This document shows, piece after piece, positions 1 through 7,885 of a DNA stretch of 48,254 bases. The notes below the pieces were generated by a model. That model worked only from the letters and a program-made list of their open reading frames with translations, ran no database searches and was not told where the DNA came from. A program made the position numbers and the translations under genes. Source of the stretch: Chloroflexota bacterium (GTDB taxonomy: Bacteria; Chloroflexota; Dehalococcoidia; DSTF01; JACRBR01); assembly GCA_028872875.1 (NCBI GenBank), contig JAGWOC010000017.1:1-48254 (forward strand). The letters are read 5' to 3'. Each line of letters starts with the position of its first letter. Position 1 is the stretch's first letter.

Positions 1-299
1 AGCGTCATCGGCGAGACCGAGCCGTTGGTCTGCACGATGATGTAGGTGTTGCCGACGTTGCCGGTGTCGAGGTTGATCTGGCCGCCGCTGGCGGTCTGGA
101 CCGCGGTCAGCGTCGACCCCAGCAGCGTCTGCACGCCAGCCGGTGTCCACGTCGGAGCCGTACCGATGACGGCGGTGGCGACGTTCGCGTTCACCACCCA
201 GACGGTGGCCGGGGCTGCGGAGGCCTGCGGGGCCGCCAGGCTCCCGAATCCGGCGATGCCCAGCGCGAGCGCCGCCACCGCCAATACGATCTTCTTCAA
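1..299 (-). CDS. Secreted protein of unknown function (3' end outside window)
   Basis: Only the N-terminal ~99 residues are in the window; the gene runs off the left edge. The start is a TTG at 299, preceded 7 nt upstream by a strong Shine-Dalgarno (GGGGAGGT, 307-314). The protein opens with a textbook signal peptide: Lys-Lys, then a hydrophobic stretch (IVLAVAALALGIAG), then a small-residue region ending PQASAAPA, a likely signal-peptidase I site near residue 27-29. The mature part is Val/Thr/Asn-rich (TVWVVNANVATAVIG..., TYIIVQTNGSV) and looks like beta-strands of an extracellular domain; I recognise no family. A good promoter lies upstream at 395-423. The opposite-strand reading frame over the same bases is a high-GC shadow. 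Confidence 0.72.
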   Translation of the reverse strand, partial: MKKIVLAVAALALGIAGFGSLAAPQASAAPATVWVVNANVATAVIGTAPTWTPAGVQTLLGSTLTAVQTASGGQINLDTGNVGNTYIIVQTNGSVSPMT

Positions 300-394
300 C
301 GGCGGAACCTCCCCACTGCTCGGGGCACGGCTCATCTCAGGCCGGACGCCAGTGCCCGGCGTGCACGCGGGTACCGTGCATCGGTGCGACCGCG

Positions 395-423
395 ATCATA
401 TGCCCGGGAGCGACGGATTACAA
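395..423 (-). promoter_or_regulatory. Sigma70-type promoter for the secreted-protein gene
   Basis: On the minus strand TTGTAA (423-418), a 17-nt spacer and TATGAT (400-395) fit a sigma70 promoter at 4/6 and 5/6 matches. The start point would be near 388, giving an untranslated leader of about 90 nt before the TTG start at 299. A short CTGAGA element in the leader recalls a TPP riboswitch, but no other TPP core element is present. Confidence 0.55.
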
Positions 424-475
424 GCCATGAAATGTTGACAGAATACTCACGACCTGCCGGCCCGTGACCTCGCCG

Positions 476-1333
476 CTATCGCAGGTGCGGCGCGATCCCT
501 CGCGTTTCGAGCCGCGTCTTGTACACCGACGTCCGCGCCGTGATGAACAGCGTCGAACCGTCCTCGCCCCAGGCGCAGTTCGCCGGCGACTGCGGGCAGT
601 CGATGACGCCGAGCGGAGCACCGTCCGCCGCGAACACCTGCACGCTGCCGGCGCAGACGTAGAGCCGCCCTTCGCGGTCGAGCTTCATCCCGTCCGGCCG
701 CCCCTCTTCCCGCATCTCGGCGAACACCCGCCCGGCGCCCAGCGAGCCGTCCGCCGCCACGTCGAACGCGCGCACGTGGTGGCGTGCGGTGTCCGCGACG
801 TACACCGTGCGCTCGTCGACGGAGAACGCGAGCCCGTTCGGCTTCTCGAAGTCTGTGACGAGCGGCCGCAGCTCGCCCGCCGGCGACAGCGTGAACACGG
901 CGTTGTACGGCAGCTCGCGCTCCGACTCGTCCTTCAGCCCGTAGGGCGGGTCCGTGAAGAAGACGCGCCCGTCCGAGCGCACGACGATGTCGTTCGGGCT
1001 GTTGAGCCGCCTGCCATCGTAATGCGTGGCGATTGGCTCGATGCGCCCGCCCCGCTCGCGCCCGACCCAGCGGCCGTCCTGCATGCACACCAGCAGGCGG
1101 CCTAGCAGGTCGAGCGTCATCCCGACGGGCCCGTCGCCCGCCAGATCGCGGTACGTGCCGAGCGCGCCATCGCGCACCTGGCAGATGCGGCCCCCCGGCG
1201 TGTCGCTGAAGAGCAGGGAGCCGTCCGGGTGCCAGAGCGGCCCCTCGGTGAAGCCGAGGCCCTCGGCGACCAGCTCCCAGGCGTCGGGCGGCGTGATCGC
1301 CGCGAGGCCATCGTCGAAGCGCACGTCCGGCAT
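476..1333 (-). CDS. SMP-30/gluconolactonase/LRE family protein
   Basis: A 285-residue six-bladed beta-propeller protein of the SMP-30 family. Members are Ca/Zn-dependent lactonases acting on sugar lactones or other esters; the substrate here is unknown. Visible family motifs are the first metal-binding Glu in EGPLWHPDG, the SPNDIVVRSDGRVFFTDPP segment, the Asn in the KPNGLAFS segment and the Asp in RPDGMKLD. There is no signal peptide, so the protein is probably cytoplasmic. The ATG at 1333 is chosen because GGGAGGGT lies 3 nt upstream (1337-1344). It sits 16 bp after the Eis-like acetyltransferase gene on the same strand and is probably the second gene of that operon. Confidence 0.88.
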   Translation of the reverse strand: MPDVRFDDGLAAITPPDAWELVAEGLGFTEGPLWHPDGSLLFSDTPGGRICQVRDGALGTYRDLAGDGPVGMTLDLLGRLLVCMQDGRWVGRERGGRIEPIATHYDGRRLNSPNDIVVRSDGRVFFTDPPYGLKDESERELPYNAVFTLSPAGELRPLVTDFEKPNGLAFSVDERTVYVADTARHHVRAFDVAADGSLGAGRVFAEMREEGRPDGMKLDREGRLYVCAGSVQVFAADGAPLGVIDCPQSPANCAWGEDGSTLFITARTSVYKTRLETRGIAPHLR

Positions 1334-1349
1334 GGCACCCTCCCGCGCG

Positions 1350-2579
1350 TCAGAAGTCGTCCGGCGTGAACGGCGCGTAGCTCGTCGCGAAGATGTCCGT
1401 CGCCGCGGCGATCGCGGCGTCGCTCCGCGCGCGTACCTGGCCGACGCGCACCGCGTCCGCGGGCCTCGTGAAGCCGTTATAGATCGGCGCCAGCGCGCGC
1501 GCGTCCATCTCCAGTTCCGGCTCCGCGTCGGTGCGCTCCGCGGAGATGCGCCCCTCGCCGGCCTCGATCCGCCAGGTGCCGGCGTTCCACGGCGCGGCGT
1601 CGTCCGTCAGCGCCAGCGTGATGCCCTTGCCGGAAGCCTGCGGCAGCGCCGGCCGCGCCTCGAGCGCGCGCTGGACGTCGACCAGCCGCAGCATGAGGCC
1701 GTTCCACGCGCCGGCCGGCTCCGCGAAGTGCGCCGGCTCCTGGAACGCCGCCGCGAACGGCTCATCGGTCGACGCCAGCATGACGATACGCGTCGCCAGG
1801 TCGTGGCCCAGCAGGTACGCCAGCAGCGCCGCGTACGCCTCCGCGTCGAGCGCCACCCAGTCGCTGACGCGCAGGGTAGTGTCCGGGACCGGCGATGCCG
1901 CCGCGTGCTGCATCGACGAGCGGTAGACGGCGTATCCCCGCGGCTCGCCGCGCGCGTTCGACCAGATCACCGCGTCCCGCGGGTCGCCGCGCCAGGTCGC
2001 CAGCACCTGCGTCCGCCACCAGCGCTCCGGCCGCACGAGGCCGCCGTTGCGGCGCGCCATGTGCTCCGTGTAGAGCGCCTCGACCTCGCGCCAGCCGCCG
2101 GCGTCGACGCGCCGGTACGTGCCCTTCGGCGCCCCCAGGCGCGGCGCGCTGACTTTCGGCGGGAAGGCATAGCTCACGATGCGGCTCGCGATCTCCCAGC
2201 CGTAGCGCCGGTACAGCGAGTAGTGCGGCGTGTACAGCGCCGAGAGCGGCTGCCCGGCGTCCCGCATCGAGGCGAGGCTGTAGCGCAGCAGCCCGCCGGC
2301 GACGCCGCCGCGGCGCCGCTCCGGCAGCGAGCTGACGGAGGCGACGCCTCCGAGCGGGATGCTCGCGCCGTTGAGGTACATCTCGAACGGGATCACGGTG
2401 AGCCCGGCGACCATCTCTTGCCCGTCGAACGCGCCGAGGCACCAGTCGCGTTCGTACCAGCGCTCGCGCCGGGCGATCGCGTCGTCGTCGTGCGGGCTGC
2501 CGTTGAACGCGTACTCGGCGATGCGCGAGTGCGCGCGCAACTCGTCGTCGCTCCGCAGTCTGCGGTACTCGATGGTCAT
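1350..2579 (-). CDS. Eis-like GNAT N-acetyltransferase
   Basis: 409 residues with the tripartite layout of the Eis family: an N-terminal GNAT domain (about 1-150) with the acetyl-CoA loop RRRGGVAGGLLRYS, a second GNAT-like domain, and a C-terminal SCP2-like domain (about 300-409). Eis enzymes acetylate amines of aminoglycosides or protein lysines, and their C-terminal carboxylate, usually on Phe, serves as general base. This protein also ends in Phe (...TPDDF). The substrate cannot be told from sequence. The ATG at 2579 has no Shine-Dalgarno but has a -10-like TAGGAT ending 6 nt upstream, so the mRNA is probably leaderless. The SMP-30 gene follows 16 bp downstream. Confidence 0.85.
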   Translation of the reverse strand: MTIEYRRLRSDDELRAHSRIAEYAFNGSPHDDDAIARRERWYERDWCLGAFDGQEMVAGLTVIPFEMYLNGASIPLGGVASVSSLPERRRGGVAGGLLRYSLASMRDAGQPLSALYTPHYSLYRRYGWEIASRIVSYAFPPKVSAPRLGAPKGTYRRVDAGGWREVEALYTEHMARRNGGLVRPERWWRTQVLATWRGDPRDAVIWSNARGEPRGYAVYRSSMQHAAASPVPDTTLRVSDWVALDAEAYAALLAYLLGHDLATRIVMLASTDEPFAAAFQEPAHFAEPAGAWNGLMLRLVDVQRALEARPALPQASGKGITLALTDDAAPWNAGTWRIEAGEGRISAERTDAEPELEMDARALAPIYNGFTRPADAVRVGQVRARSDAAIAAATDIFATSYAPFTPDDF

Positions 2580-2585
2580 CGGATG

Positions 2586-2591
2586 ATCCTA
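2586..2591 (-). promoter_or_regulatory. -10 box of a probably leaderless mRNA (Eis-like gene)
   Basis: TAGGAT on the minus strand (2591-2586) is followed by 6 nt and then the ATG at 2579. This puts the expected start point on the A of the start codon. No clear -35 box is visible. The same geometry recurs at rel, the GGDEF/HD-GYP gene and wzx in this window. Confidence 0.5.
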
Positions 2592-2734
2592 CCGGATGCG
2601 GCGCCGGCAACGGAGCGTGGGGCTGGCTCCGGCCCTCCCAGCCCCGGGTCCCACCTCCAACGTCACCACGGGACGCCACGGCTCTGCCGCGCGCAGGCGA
2701 CGCGCCCTGTCCGCGTCCGAGGGTGTGTGGGTGA

Positions 2735-4981
2735 CTACCGGCCGTCCGCGGCCGCCGCGCGCCGGCTGTCGATCTGGCGCGTGACGGCGATGATGCCGCG
2801 CACCGCCTCCAGCTTCGTCATCAGCCGCGTGAGCTGCTGGATGCCGGTCGTCTCGAGTGTCAGGAACACCGATACCGTGCGGTCGCCGTTTTCCTGCGTC
2901 CGCACGCCGACCATGTTCACCTTCTCGTCCGCGATCATCGTCGATACGTCGCGCAGCAGCCCCACGCGGTCCCACGCCTCGATGTGCACCGCCACCGGGT
3001 ACATCTGCCCGCTGCGTCCCCACTCGACGTCGACCAGCCGCTCCTTCTCGTCCTCGTGGAGCACGTTGTAGCAGTCCTCGCGATGGATGGTGACGCCGCG
3101 GCTGCGCGTCACGTAGCCGATGATCCGGTCGCCCGGCACCGGGTTGCAGCAGCGCGCGATCTGCGTCAGGAGGTCGCCCGTGCCAAGCACCTGGACCGTC
3201 GAGCTGTAGATGCGCGGCTGCGGCCCCTGCGTTGCCGGCAGTTCCGGCTCCTCGTCCTTGTGGATCAGTGGTGCCAGCCGCGCCGGGATGTGCGCCGAGG
3301 TCACGCCGCCATAGCCGAGTGCCGCGAGGAAGTCGTCGAGCGTCTCGTACTTGAAGATCTTCAGCACCTCGTCCTGGCACTCGCCCAGCGACAGGCCGAT
3401 GCGCCGCAGCTCCTTGTCGATGATCTCGCGGCCGCGCTCGATGTTCTCCTCGCGCTCCTGGCGCTTGAACCACTGCCGGATCTTCTCCCGCGAGTGGTTG
3501 GTCTTGACGTACCCGAGGTTCGGGTTCAGCCAGTCGCGCGACGGTCCCCGCGAGCTCTTGCCGCCGACGATCTCGACGACGTCGCCTGTCTTGAGCTGAT
3601 AGTTCAACGGCACGAGCCGTGCGTTCACCTTCGCGCCGACGCACTTGTGCCCCAGCTCCGTGTGCACCCGGTACGCGAAGTCGATCGGCGTTGCCCCGGC
3701 GGGCATCTCCTTGATCTCGCCTTTCGGCGTGTACACGAACACCTGGTCGCGGAAGAGGTCGGTCTTCACCGACTCGACGAACTCCTCCGCTTGCGACATG
3801 TCGCGCTGCCATTCCAGCAACTGCCGCAGCCACGACATCCGCTCCTCGTAACGGATGTCGCGCCGGCCGCTGCCATCGCGGCCGCCCTCCTTGTAGCGCC
3901 AGTGCGCCGCCACGCCGTACTCCGCGAGCTGGTGCATGTCGTGGGTCCGGATCTGCACCTCCAGCGGCCGCGCGCCGATCGACATGACGGTCGTGTGCAG
4001 CGACTGGTAGAGGCTCTCTTTCGGGCTGGCGATGTAGTCGTCGAACTGGCCGGGCATCGGGTGCCACAGGCCGTGCACGACGCCCAGCGCGTTGTAGCAG
4101 TCGCTCACCGTGTTGACGACGACGCGCAGCGCCAGCAGGTCGTAGATCTGCTCGAAGCCCTTGTGTTCGGCCGCGTACTTGTCCGCCTTCTGCGCGATGG
4201 AATAGATGTGCTTCGCCCGCCCCTTGACCTCCGCCTCGACCCCCTGCTTCTCCAGCTCCTCGCTCAGGATGCGCTCGACCTGCGCGACGTAGCGCTCGCG
4301 CACGGCGCGCTTCGACTGGATGAGCTTCGCGATCTGCCTGTAGCGTTCCGGGTCGAGATAGCGGAACGCCAGGTCCTCGAGCTCCCACTTGAGCTGCCAG
4401 ATGCCGAGCCGGTTGGCGAGCGGCGCGTAGATCTCCATCGTCTCCTGCGCCGTGCGCAGGCGCTTCTCCGGCGGCTTGGCGTCGAGCGTGCGCATGTTGT
4501 GGAGCCGGTCGGCGAGCTTGATGATGACGACGCGGATATCCTCGGCCATCGCCAGGAACATCTTGCGCAGATTCTCGGCCTGCAGCGCCTTGTCACCCGG
4601 ACGCTCCCCGGGGGCGAGCCAGGCGATCTTCTCCAGCTTCGTCGCGCCGTCGACGAGCTTCGCGACCTCGGGCCCGAAGCGCTTCGCCAGCGCCTGGTTC
4701 GGGACGCCGCAGTCCTCCTGCACGTCGTGCAACAGCGCTGCCGCCACAGCCGCGCCGTCGAGCTGCAAGCCCGCGACGGTCATCGCCGCGTCCAGCGGGT
4801 GCACGATGTACGGGTCTCCGGTCAGACGCATCTGGCCGGCGTGCGCCTCGGCCGCGAAGGCGTACGCCTCCTCGACCAGCCGAACCGAGTCGGGCGGCAG
4901 GTACTCCGAGACCCTGTCGATCAGCGGCCGGACGCTCGGCGCCGTGCGCGCCGCCGCCCGCTTGTGCGTGGCCGTATCCAT
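2735..4981 (-). CDS. rel: Bifunctional (p)ppGpp synthetase/hydrolase Rel
   Basis: 748 residues, the normal length for RelA/SpoT homologues. Order: HD hydrolase domain with intact HPLDAAM and HDVQEDC motifs and the later KLADRLHNMRTL helix; synthetase domain with GRAKHIYSI, DLLALRVVV and the substrate segment SPKESLYQSLHTTV; TGS domain (VYTPKGEIKEMPAGATPIDFA); and a C-terminal ACT domain (PVAVHIEAWDRVGLLRDVS). Both catalytic centres look complete, so it should make and degrade the alarmone. Reading can extend further upstream, but family length, the MDTATHK start at 4981 and a -10 box ending 6 nt before it all support this start. hisS is divergent, 72 bp away, a common neighbour of rel. Confidence 0.95.
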   Translation of the reverse strand: MDTATHKRAAARTAPSVRPLIDRVSEYLPPDSVRLVEEAYAFAAEAHAGQMRLTGDPYIVHPLDAAMTVAGLQLDGAAVAAALLHDVQEDCGVPNQALAKRFGPEVAKLVDGATKLEKIAWLAPGERPGDKALQAENLRKMFLAMAEDIRVVIIKLADRLHNMRTLDAKPPEKRLRTAQETMEIYAPLANRLGIWQLKWELEDLAFRYLDPERYRQIAKLIQSKRAVRERYVAQVERILSEELEKQGVEAEVKGRAKHIYSIAQKADKYAAEHKGFEQIYDLLALRVVVNTVSDCYNALGVVHGLWHPMPGQFDDYIASPKESLYQSLHTTVMSIGARPLEVQIRTHDMHQLAEYGVAAHWRYKEGGRDGSGRRDIRYEERMSWLRQLLEWQRDMSQAEEFVESVKTDLFRDQVFVYTPKGEIKEMPAGATPIDFAYRVHTELGHKCVGAKVNARLVPLNYQLKTGDVVEIVGGKSSRGPSRDWLNPNLGYVKTNHSREKIRQWFKRQEREENIERGREIIDKELRRIGLSLGECQDEVLKIFKYETLDDFLAALGYGGVTSAHIPARLAPLIHKDEEPELPATQGPQPRIYSSTVQVLGTGDLLTQIARCCNPVPGDRIIGYVTRSRGVTIHREDCYNVLHEDEKERLVDVEWGRSGQMYPVAVHIEAWDRVGLLRDVSTMIADEKVNMVGVRTQENGDRTVSVFLTLETTGIQQLTRLMTKLEAVRGIIAVTRQIDSRRAAAADGR

Positions 4982-4987
4982 CAATTG

Positions 4988-4993
4988 AGTATA
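4988..4993 (-). promoter_or_regulatory. -10 box of a probably leaderless rel mRNA
   Basis: TATACT on the minus strand (4993-4988) ends exactly 6 nt before the rel ATG, so transcription should begin on the start codon. No Shine-Dalgarno is present. It lies in the 72-bp gap shared with the divergent hisS promoter. Confidence 0.6.
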
Positions 4994-5034
4994 TACCGTC
5001 GCCTTTCGCGCGATTCCGCGACCGGCGCGGCTGC

Positions 5035-5043
5035 TGCTATCCT
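5035..5043 (+). promoter_or_regulatory. Extended -10 promoter of hisS
   Basis: TGcTATCCT is an extended -10 element ending 10 nt before the hisS ATG. The predicted leader is only about 3-4 nt, so hisS is nearly leaderless too. No convincing -35 box is visible. Confidence 0.5.
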
Positions 5044-5053
5044 GCCCGCACCG

Positions 5054-6343
5054 ATGCCACCCGAGACGCAGCCCGAGCAGCCGCGCAAGTACGCCGCGCC
5101 CCGCGGCACCAGCGACCTCCTCCCCGAGGACTGGCCGTACTGGCGGTACATCCGCGATACCGGCGAGCGGGTCTGCGAGCTGTTCGGCTACCGCCGCATC
5201 GAAACCCCCCTGTTCGAGGACGCGGGCGTTTTCCTCCGCACGGCCGGCGCCGGCACGGACGTGGTCGAGAAGGAGGCCTACATCTTCGAGGACCGGGGCG
5301 GCGACCGCCTCGCCCTCCGGCCCGAGGGTACGGCGGCGGTGATGCGCGCCTACATCGAGCACGGCATGTCGAGCCAGCCGCAGCCGGTGCGGCTGTACTA
5401 CATCGCCCCCAACTTCCGCTATGACCGCCCGCAGGCCGGGCGCTACCGCCAGCACACCCAGCTCGGCGTCGAGGCCGTCGGCGAGGCCGAGCCGCTCATC
5501 GACGCCGAAGTCATCGACCTCCAGGCGACGTTCTACCGCCGCCTCGGCCTGCGGGGCGTCACACTGAAGGTCAACACGATCGGCGACGCCGCCTGCCGCC
5601 CGGCGTACATCGAGGCCCTGCGCGCCTACTACCGCCCGCGCCTCGACGCCGTCTGCGCCGATGACCGGATGCGCTTCGAGAAGAACCCGCTGCGCCTGCT
5701 GGACTGCAAGGAGGAGCGCTGCCAGCCGGCCATCGCCGGCGCGCCGAGGCTCCGCGACTACCTGTGCGACCCCTGCCGCCTGCACTTCGAGCGCCTGCTG
5801 GCATACCTTGCGGCCCTCAGCATCGTCCACACGGTCGATGAGCGGCTCGTGCGCGGCCTCGACTACTACACGCGCAGCGTCTGGGAGTTCCACCCCGCCG
5901 AGGAGGGCGCCCAGAGCAGTATCGGCAGCGGCGGCCGCTACGACGGGCTGGTCGAGCTGCTGGGGGGGGCGCCGACGCCCGGCGTCGGCTTCGGCAGCGG
6001 CATCGAGCGGCTGATCCTCAACCTGAAGCGGCAAGAGGCGGCGGTGCCGCCGGCCCTCGCGCCGGCGCTGTACATCGCCCACCTGACGCCGGAGGCCGCC
6101 ATCGAGGCGCTCCGGCTGGCCGGCGCCGTGCGCGCCGCAGGGGCGGAGGCGATCGTCGGGCCGGAGGGGCGCAGCCTGAAGGCGCAGTTGCGCCACGCCA
6201 ACGCGCACCGGGCCCGCTACGTCGCGATCCTCGGCGCCCGGGAGATTGCGTCGGGCGAGGTCACCCTGCGCGACCTCGAGGATCACAGCGAGCGGCGCCT
6301 GCCGCTGATGGACCTTGCCGGGGCCGTCGCGCCCCACGCCTAG
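5054..6343 (+). CDS. hisS: Histidyl-tRNA synthetase
   Basis: 429 residues, typical for a bacterial class II HisRS. The N-terminal catalytic core contains PRGTSDLLPEDW (motif 1 region), motif 2 (FRYDRPQAGRYRQH), the HisRS-specific LVRGLDYYTRSVWEF segment, motif GGRYDGLVELLGG and motif 3 (GVGFGSGIERL). The C-terminal anticodon-binding domain follows (about 330-429). It charges tRNA-His in the cytoplasm. The ATG at 5054 is the first in frame near the extended -10 box, giving a nearly leaderless transcript. It is divergent from rel, linking translation and stringent response genes. The longer upstream reading frame over rel is a shadow. Confidence 0.96.
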   Translation: MPPETQPEQPRKYAAPRGTSDLLPEDWPYWRYIRDTGERVCELFGYRRIETPLFEDAGVFLRTAGAGTDVVEKEAYIFEDRGGDRLALRPEGTAAVMRAYIEHGMSSQPQPVRLYYIAPNFRYDRPQAGRYRQHTQLGVEAVGEAEPLIDAEVIDLQATFYRRLGLRGVTLKVNTIGDAACRPAYIEALRAYYRPRLDAVCADDRMRFEKNPLRLLDCKEERCQPAIAGAPRLRDYLCDPCRLHFERLLAYLAALSIVHTVDERLVRGLDYYTRSVWEFHPAEEGAQSSIGSGGRYDGLVELLGGAPTPGVGFGSGIERLILNLKRQEAAVPPALAPALYIAHLTPEAAIEALRLAGAVRAAGAEAIVGPEGRSLKAQLRHANAHRARYVAILGAREIASGEVTLRDLEDHSERRLPLMDLAGAVAPHA

Positions 6344-6727
6344 CCCGGGCCGGCACGGAATCCCGCGCAAATGGATCGGATACGAGCGAGAATATTCTTG
6401 TATGTCAAGTAGTGCTGGTTGACAATGGCTCGCTTTCGTGGCATCGTCGTACCAGGCCCCAGACACTTCTCGCCCCCGCACGGAGCGTAGGGGTTGTCCC
6501 GGCAAGCAGGCGCGCCCCGCGGGTGCCACCGCGGAGCGCGCGAACAGCGGAGTCCGATTCAGGCCGGTGCCGCTGCCCCTCCATTGTACCCGTGTGCAAC
6601 GCAGGCCGCAGCTTCCTCATGTCGGACTCCTGGCCGAAAGGAGGTGGCCCGCAGGCAACGACATGCCCGGGCGCGCCGGCTGGCGCGCCGCGGAAGATGA
6701 TTCGCTGTAGCAGTACAGGAGGCTGCC
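6344..6727 (+). promoter_or_regulatory. 384-bp non-coding region with promoter and structured leader of the TasA-like gene
   Basis: No convincing gene. TTGACA (6419-6424) with CATCGT 17 nt downstream is a possible promoter. The TTGACA forms an inverted repeat with TGTCAA (6403-6408), and a perfect AGAATATTCT palindrome sits at 6389-6398. The leader of about 270 nt is structured. CATGTCG (6618-6624) pairs with CGACATG (6659-6665) and encloses a CTCCT/AGGAG hairpin; GGCGCGCC (6670-6677) pairs with GGCGCGCC (6682-6689). A perfect AAAGGAGGTG stands at 6637-6646 with no start codon at normal distance. The true ribosome site for the next gene is AGGAGG at 6717-6722. I could not match the fold to a known riboswitch. 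Confidence 0.45.
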
Positions 6728-7303
6728 ATGAAGCGCATCGCGCTCGCGCTCTTCGCCATCGCCGGGGTCGTCGCCGCCGGCTTCTTCGCGACCAGCGCCT
6801 ACTTCACCGACACGATCAACCAGAACAACTACACATTCACGACGGGCAGCGCCGCCCTCAGGTTCGCGCCGTGCCCGGGGCTCGCCACGGACTGCTCGGG
6901 GGTCACGGCGAGCCTGCACGACTACACGTTCAGCACGTCGCAGCTCACCGGCCCCGGCAAGACCGACAGTAGCTGTCTGGTCATTCAGAACACCGGTGAC
7001 TACCTGCTGCACCTGACGTCGAAGCTCACGGTGGTCTCGGCCAGTCCGGACGGGATGCAGGACGCGTTCCAGGTGAGCGCGGCGGCATCGGCGACGGCGC
7101 TGTGCAATCCAACGGCCTGGTTGTACGCGCCGCAGAGCGCACGGAACGCCGCCGCCGCGGGCGATGTCGTCATCGGCAGTCTCGCGCCCGGCGCCAGGAT
7201 GTACGTCATCCTCGGCAATGCGTGGGACAGCACCGGCAACCAGAACGGGCTGCAGAACGGCACGCTCAAGCTCAACACGTCCGTCACCGGCAAGACGGAT
7301 TAG
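6728..7303 (+). CDS. TasA/camelysin-like protein with SipW-type signal peptide
   Basis: 191 residues. The N-terminus has Lys-Arg, a hydrophobic core (IALALFAIAGVVAAGFF) and then ATSAYFTD, the signature of signal peptides cut by SipW-type peptidases in TasA/camelysin biofilm-fibre proteins. The mature part is an acidic/polar beta-rich domain with four cysteines (PCPGLATDC, SSCLVIQN, ATALCNP) that could form two disulfides, and LVIQNTGDYLLHLTSKLTVV resembles the ordered strands of TasA-like domains. Likely exported and possibly fibre-forming, but this is inferred. AGGAGG lies 5 nt before the ATG. A SipW-like peptidase gene follows after a strong hairpin, supporting an enzyme-substrate pair as in Bacillus tapA-sipW-tasA. 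Confidence 0.78.
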   Translation: MKRIALALFAIAGVVAAGFFATSAYFTDTINQNNYTFTTGSAALRFAPCPGLATDCSGVTASLHDYTFSTSQLTGPGKTDSSCLVIQNTGDYLLHLTSKLTVVSASPDGMQDAFQVSAAASATALCNPTAWLYAPQSARNAAAAGDVVIGSLAPGARMYVILGNAWDSTGNQNGLQNGTLKLNTSVTGKTD

Positions 7304-7308
7304 CGCGA

Positions 7309-7343
7309 CCTTGAGAGGGGGCGCGCCGCGCCCCCTCTCAAGG
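7309..7343 (+). terminator. Perfect 15-bp inverted repeat between the TasA-like gene and sipW
   Basis: CCTTGAGAGGGGGCG pairs perfectly with CGCCCCCTCTCAAGG around a 5-nt loop, starting 6 bp after the TasA-like stop codon. There is no T-run on either side, so it may be a 3'-end stabilising or partial-terminator hairpin that lowers sipW expression relative to its abundant substrate. Confidence 0.65.
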
Positions 7344-7351
7344 CGCTGGTC

Positions 7352-7885
7352 ATGCGCATGATGCAACGGCGGACGGCACGATGGCTGTGGAAGGCGGCGC
7401 TGGCGCTGCTCTGGGGCGTCCTGCTGGGCTTTCTCGCGCTCCTCGTGCTGCCGCGCATCACGCCGTTCCAGATCCTCATCGTCCGCGGCGGCAGCATGGC
7501 GCCGACGATCGGACGGGGCGCCATCGTGATCGTCGATACCCGCGCCCGCACGCCGCGGGTCGGCGACATCGTGTCGTTCCACGAGCCGCCCGGCGTCCTC
7601 GTCACCCACCGGGTCGTCGCGCTGCGCAACGGCGGCTTCATCACGCGCGGCGACGCCAACAAGACCGACGACCCGATCGTCCGCGCACCGGCCGACGTCG
7701 TGGGCACGGAAGACCTCTCGCTGCCGTACCTCGGCTACGTGCTCTACGTGCTGGAACGCCCGCTCGTCTTCGTCCTGCTGCTCGGCGCCACGGGCGGCTA
7801 TCTCGTGCTCGGCGAGCTCGCCGTCATCTGGCGCGAGGTCCGCAGGCTCCGGACGGGCGCGGGCGGGGCGCCGCGCGATGCGTAG
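7352..7885 (+). CDS. sipW: Signal peptidase I, SipW/ER-type (S26B)
   Basis: 177 residues. An N-terminal membrane segment (about 13-35) is followed by the catalytic-serine box GGSMAPTI (Ser48) and VTHRV, where His86 stands in the place of the Lys of ordinary bacterial LepB. This Ser-His dyad is the mark of the ER/archaeal/SipW subgroup. TRGDANKTDDP is the conserved third box. A second membrane segment lies near residues 130-155 (VFVLLLGATGGYLVLGEL). It should cleave the signal peptides of the two flanking proteins, which both carry the ATSAYFT motif. The next gene overlaps its stop by 8 bp. An internal ATG two codons downstream is a possible alternative start. Confidence 0.9.
   Translation: MRMMQRRTARWLWKAALALLWGVLLGFLALLVLPRITPFQILIVRGGSMAPTIGRGAIVIVDTRARTPRVGDIVSFHEPPGVLVTHRVVALRNGGFITRGDANKTDDPIVRAPADVVGTEDLSLPYLGYVLYVLERPLVFVLLLGATGGYLVLGELAVIWREVRRLRTGAGGAPRDA

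Noticed and set aside
300-388. Possible TPP riboswitch (CTGAGA element) in the leader of the left-edge secreted protein
   Set aside because: Only the hexamer fits; the second TPP core half and the P1 closing stem are missing.
434-439. GTTGAC near the left-edge promoter as a fifth repeat array
   Set aside because: Positions 11 and 22 bp on either side show no matching hexamer; a single copy is not evidence.
1026-6343. Very long plus-strand frames (1026-3071, 2984-5053) running antisense to SMP-30, Eis-like and rel
   Set aside because: Their proteins are Arg/Ala/His/Val-rich without motifs, and the opposite strand carries clear families throughout.
2735-6529. 1264-residue reading frame extending rel upstream across hisS
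   Set aside because: Frames on the strand opposite hisS are high-GC shadows. Rel family length, the MDTATHK start and the -10 box at 4988-4993 place the start at 4981.
6663-6710. 15-codon ORF (MPGRAGWRAAEDDSL) in the leader of the TasA-like gene
   Set aside because: The only good Shine-Dalgarno is about 18 nt upstream, too far, and the frame overlaps a stable hairpin. Kept only as a leader feature.
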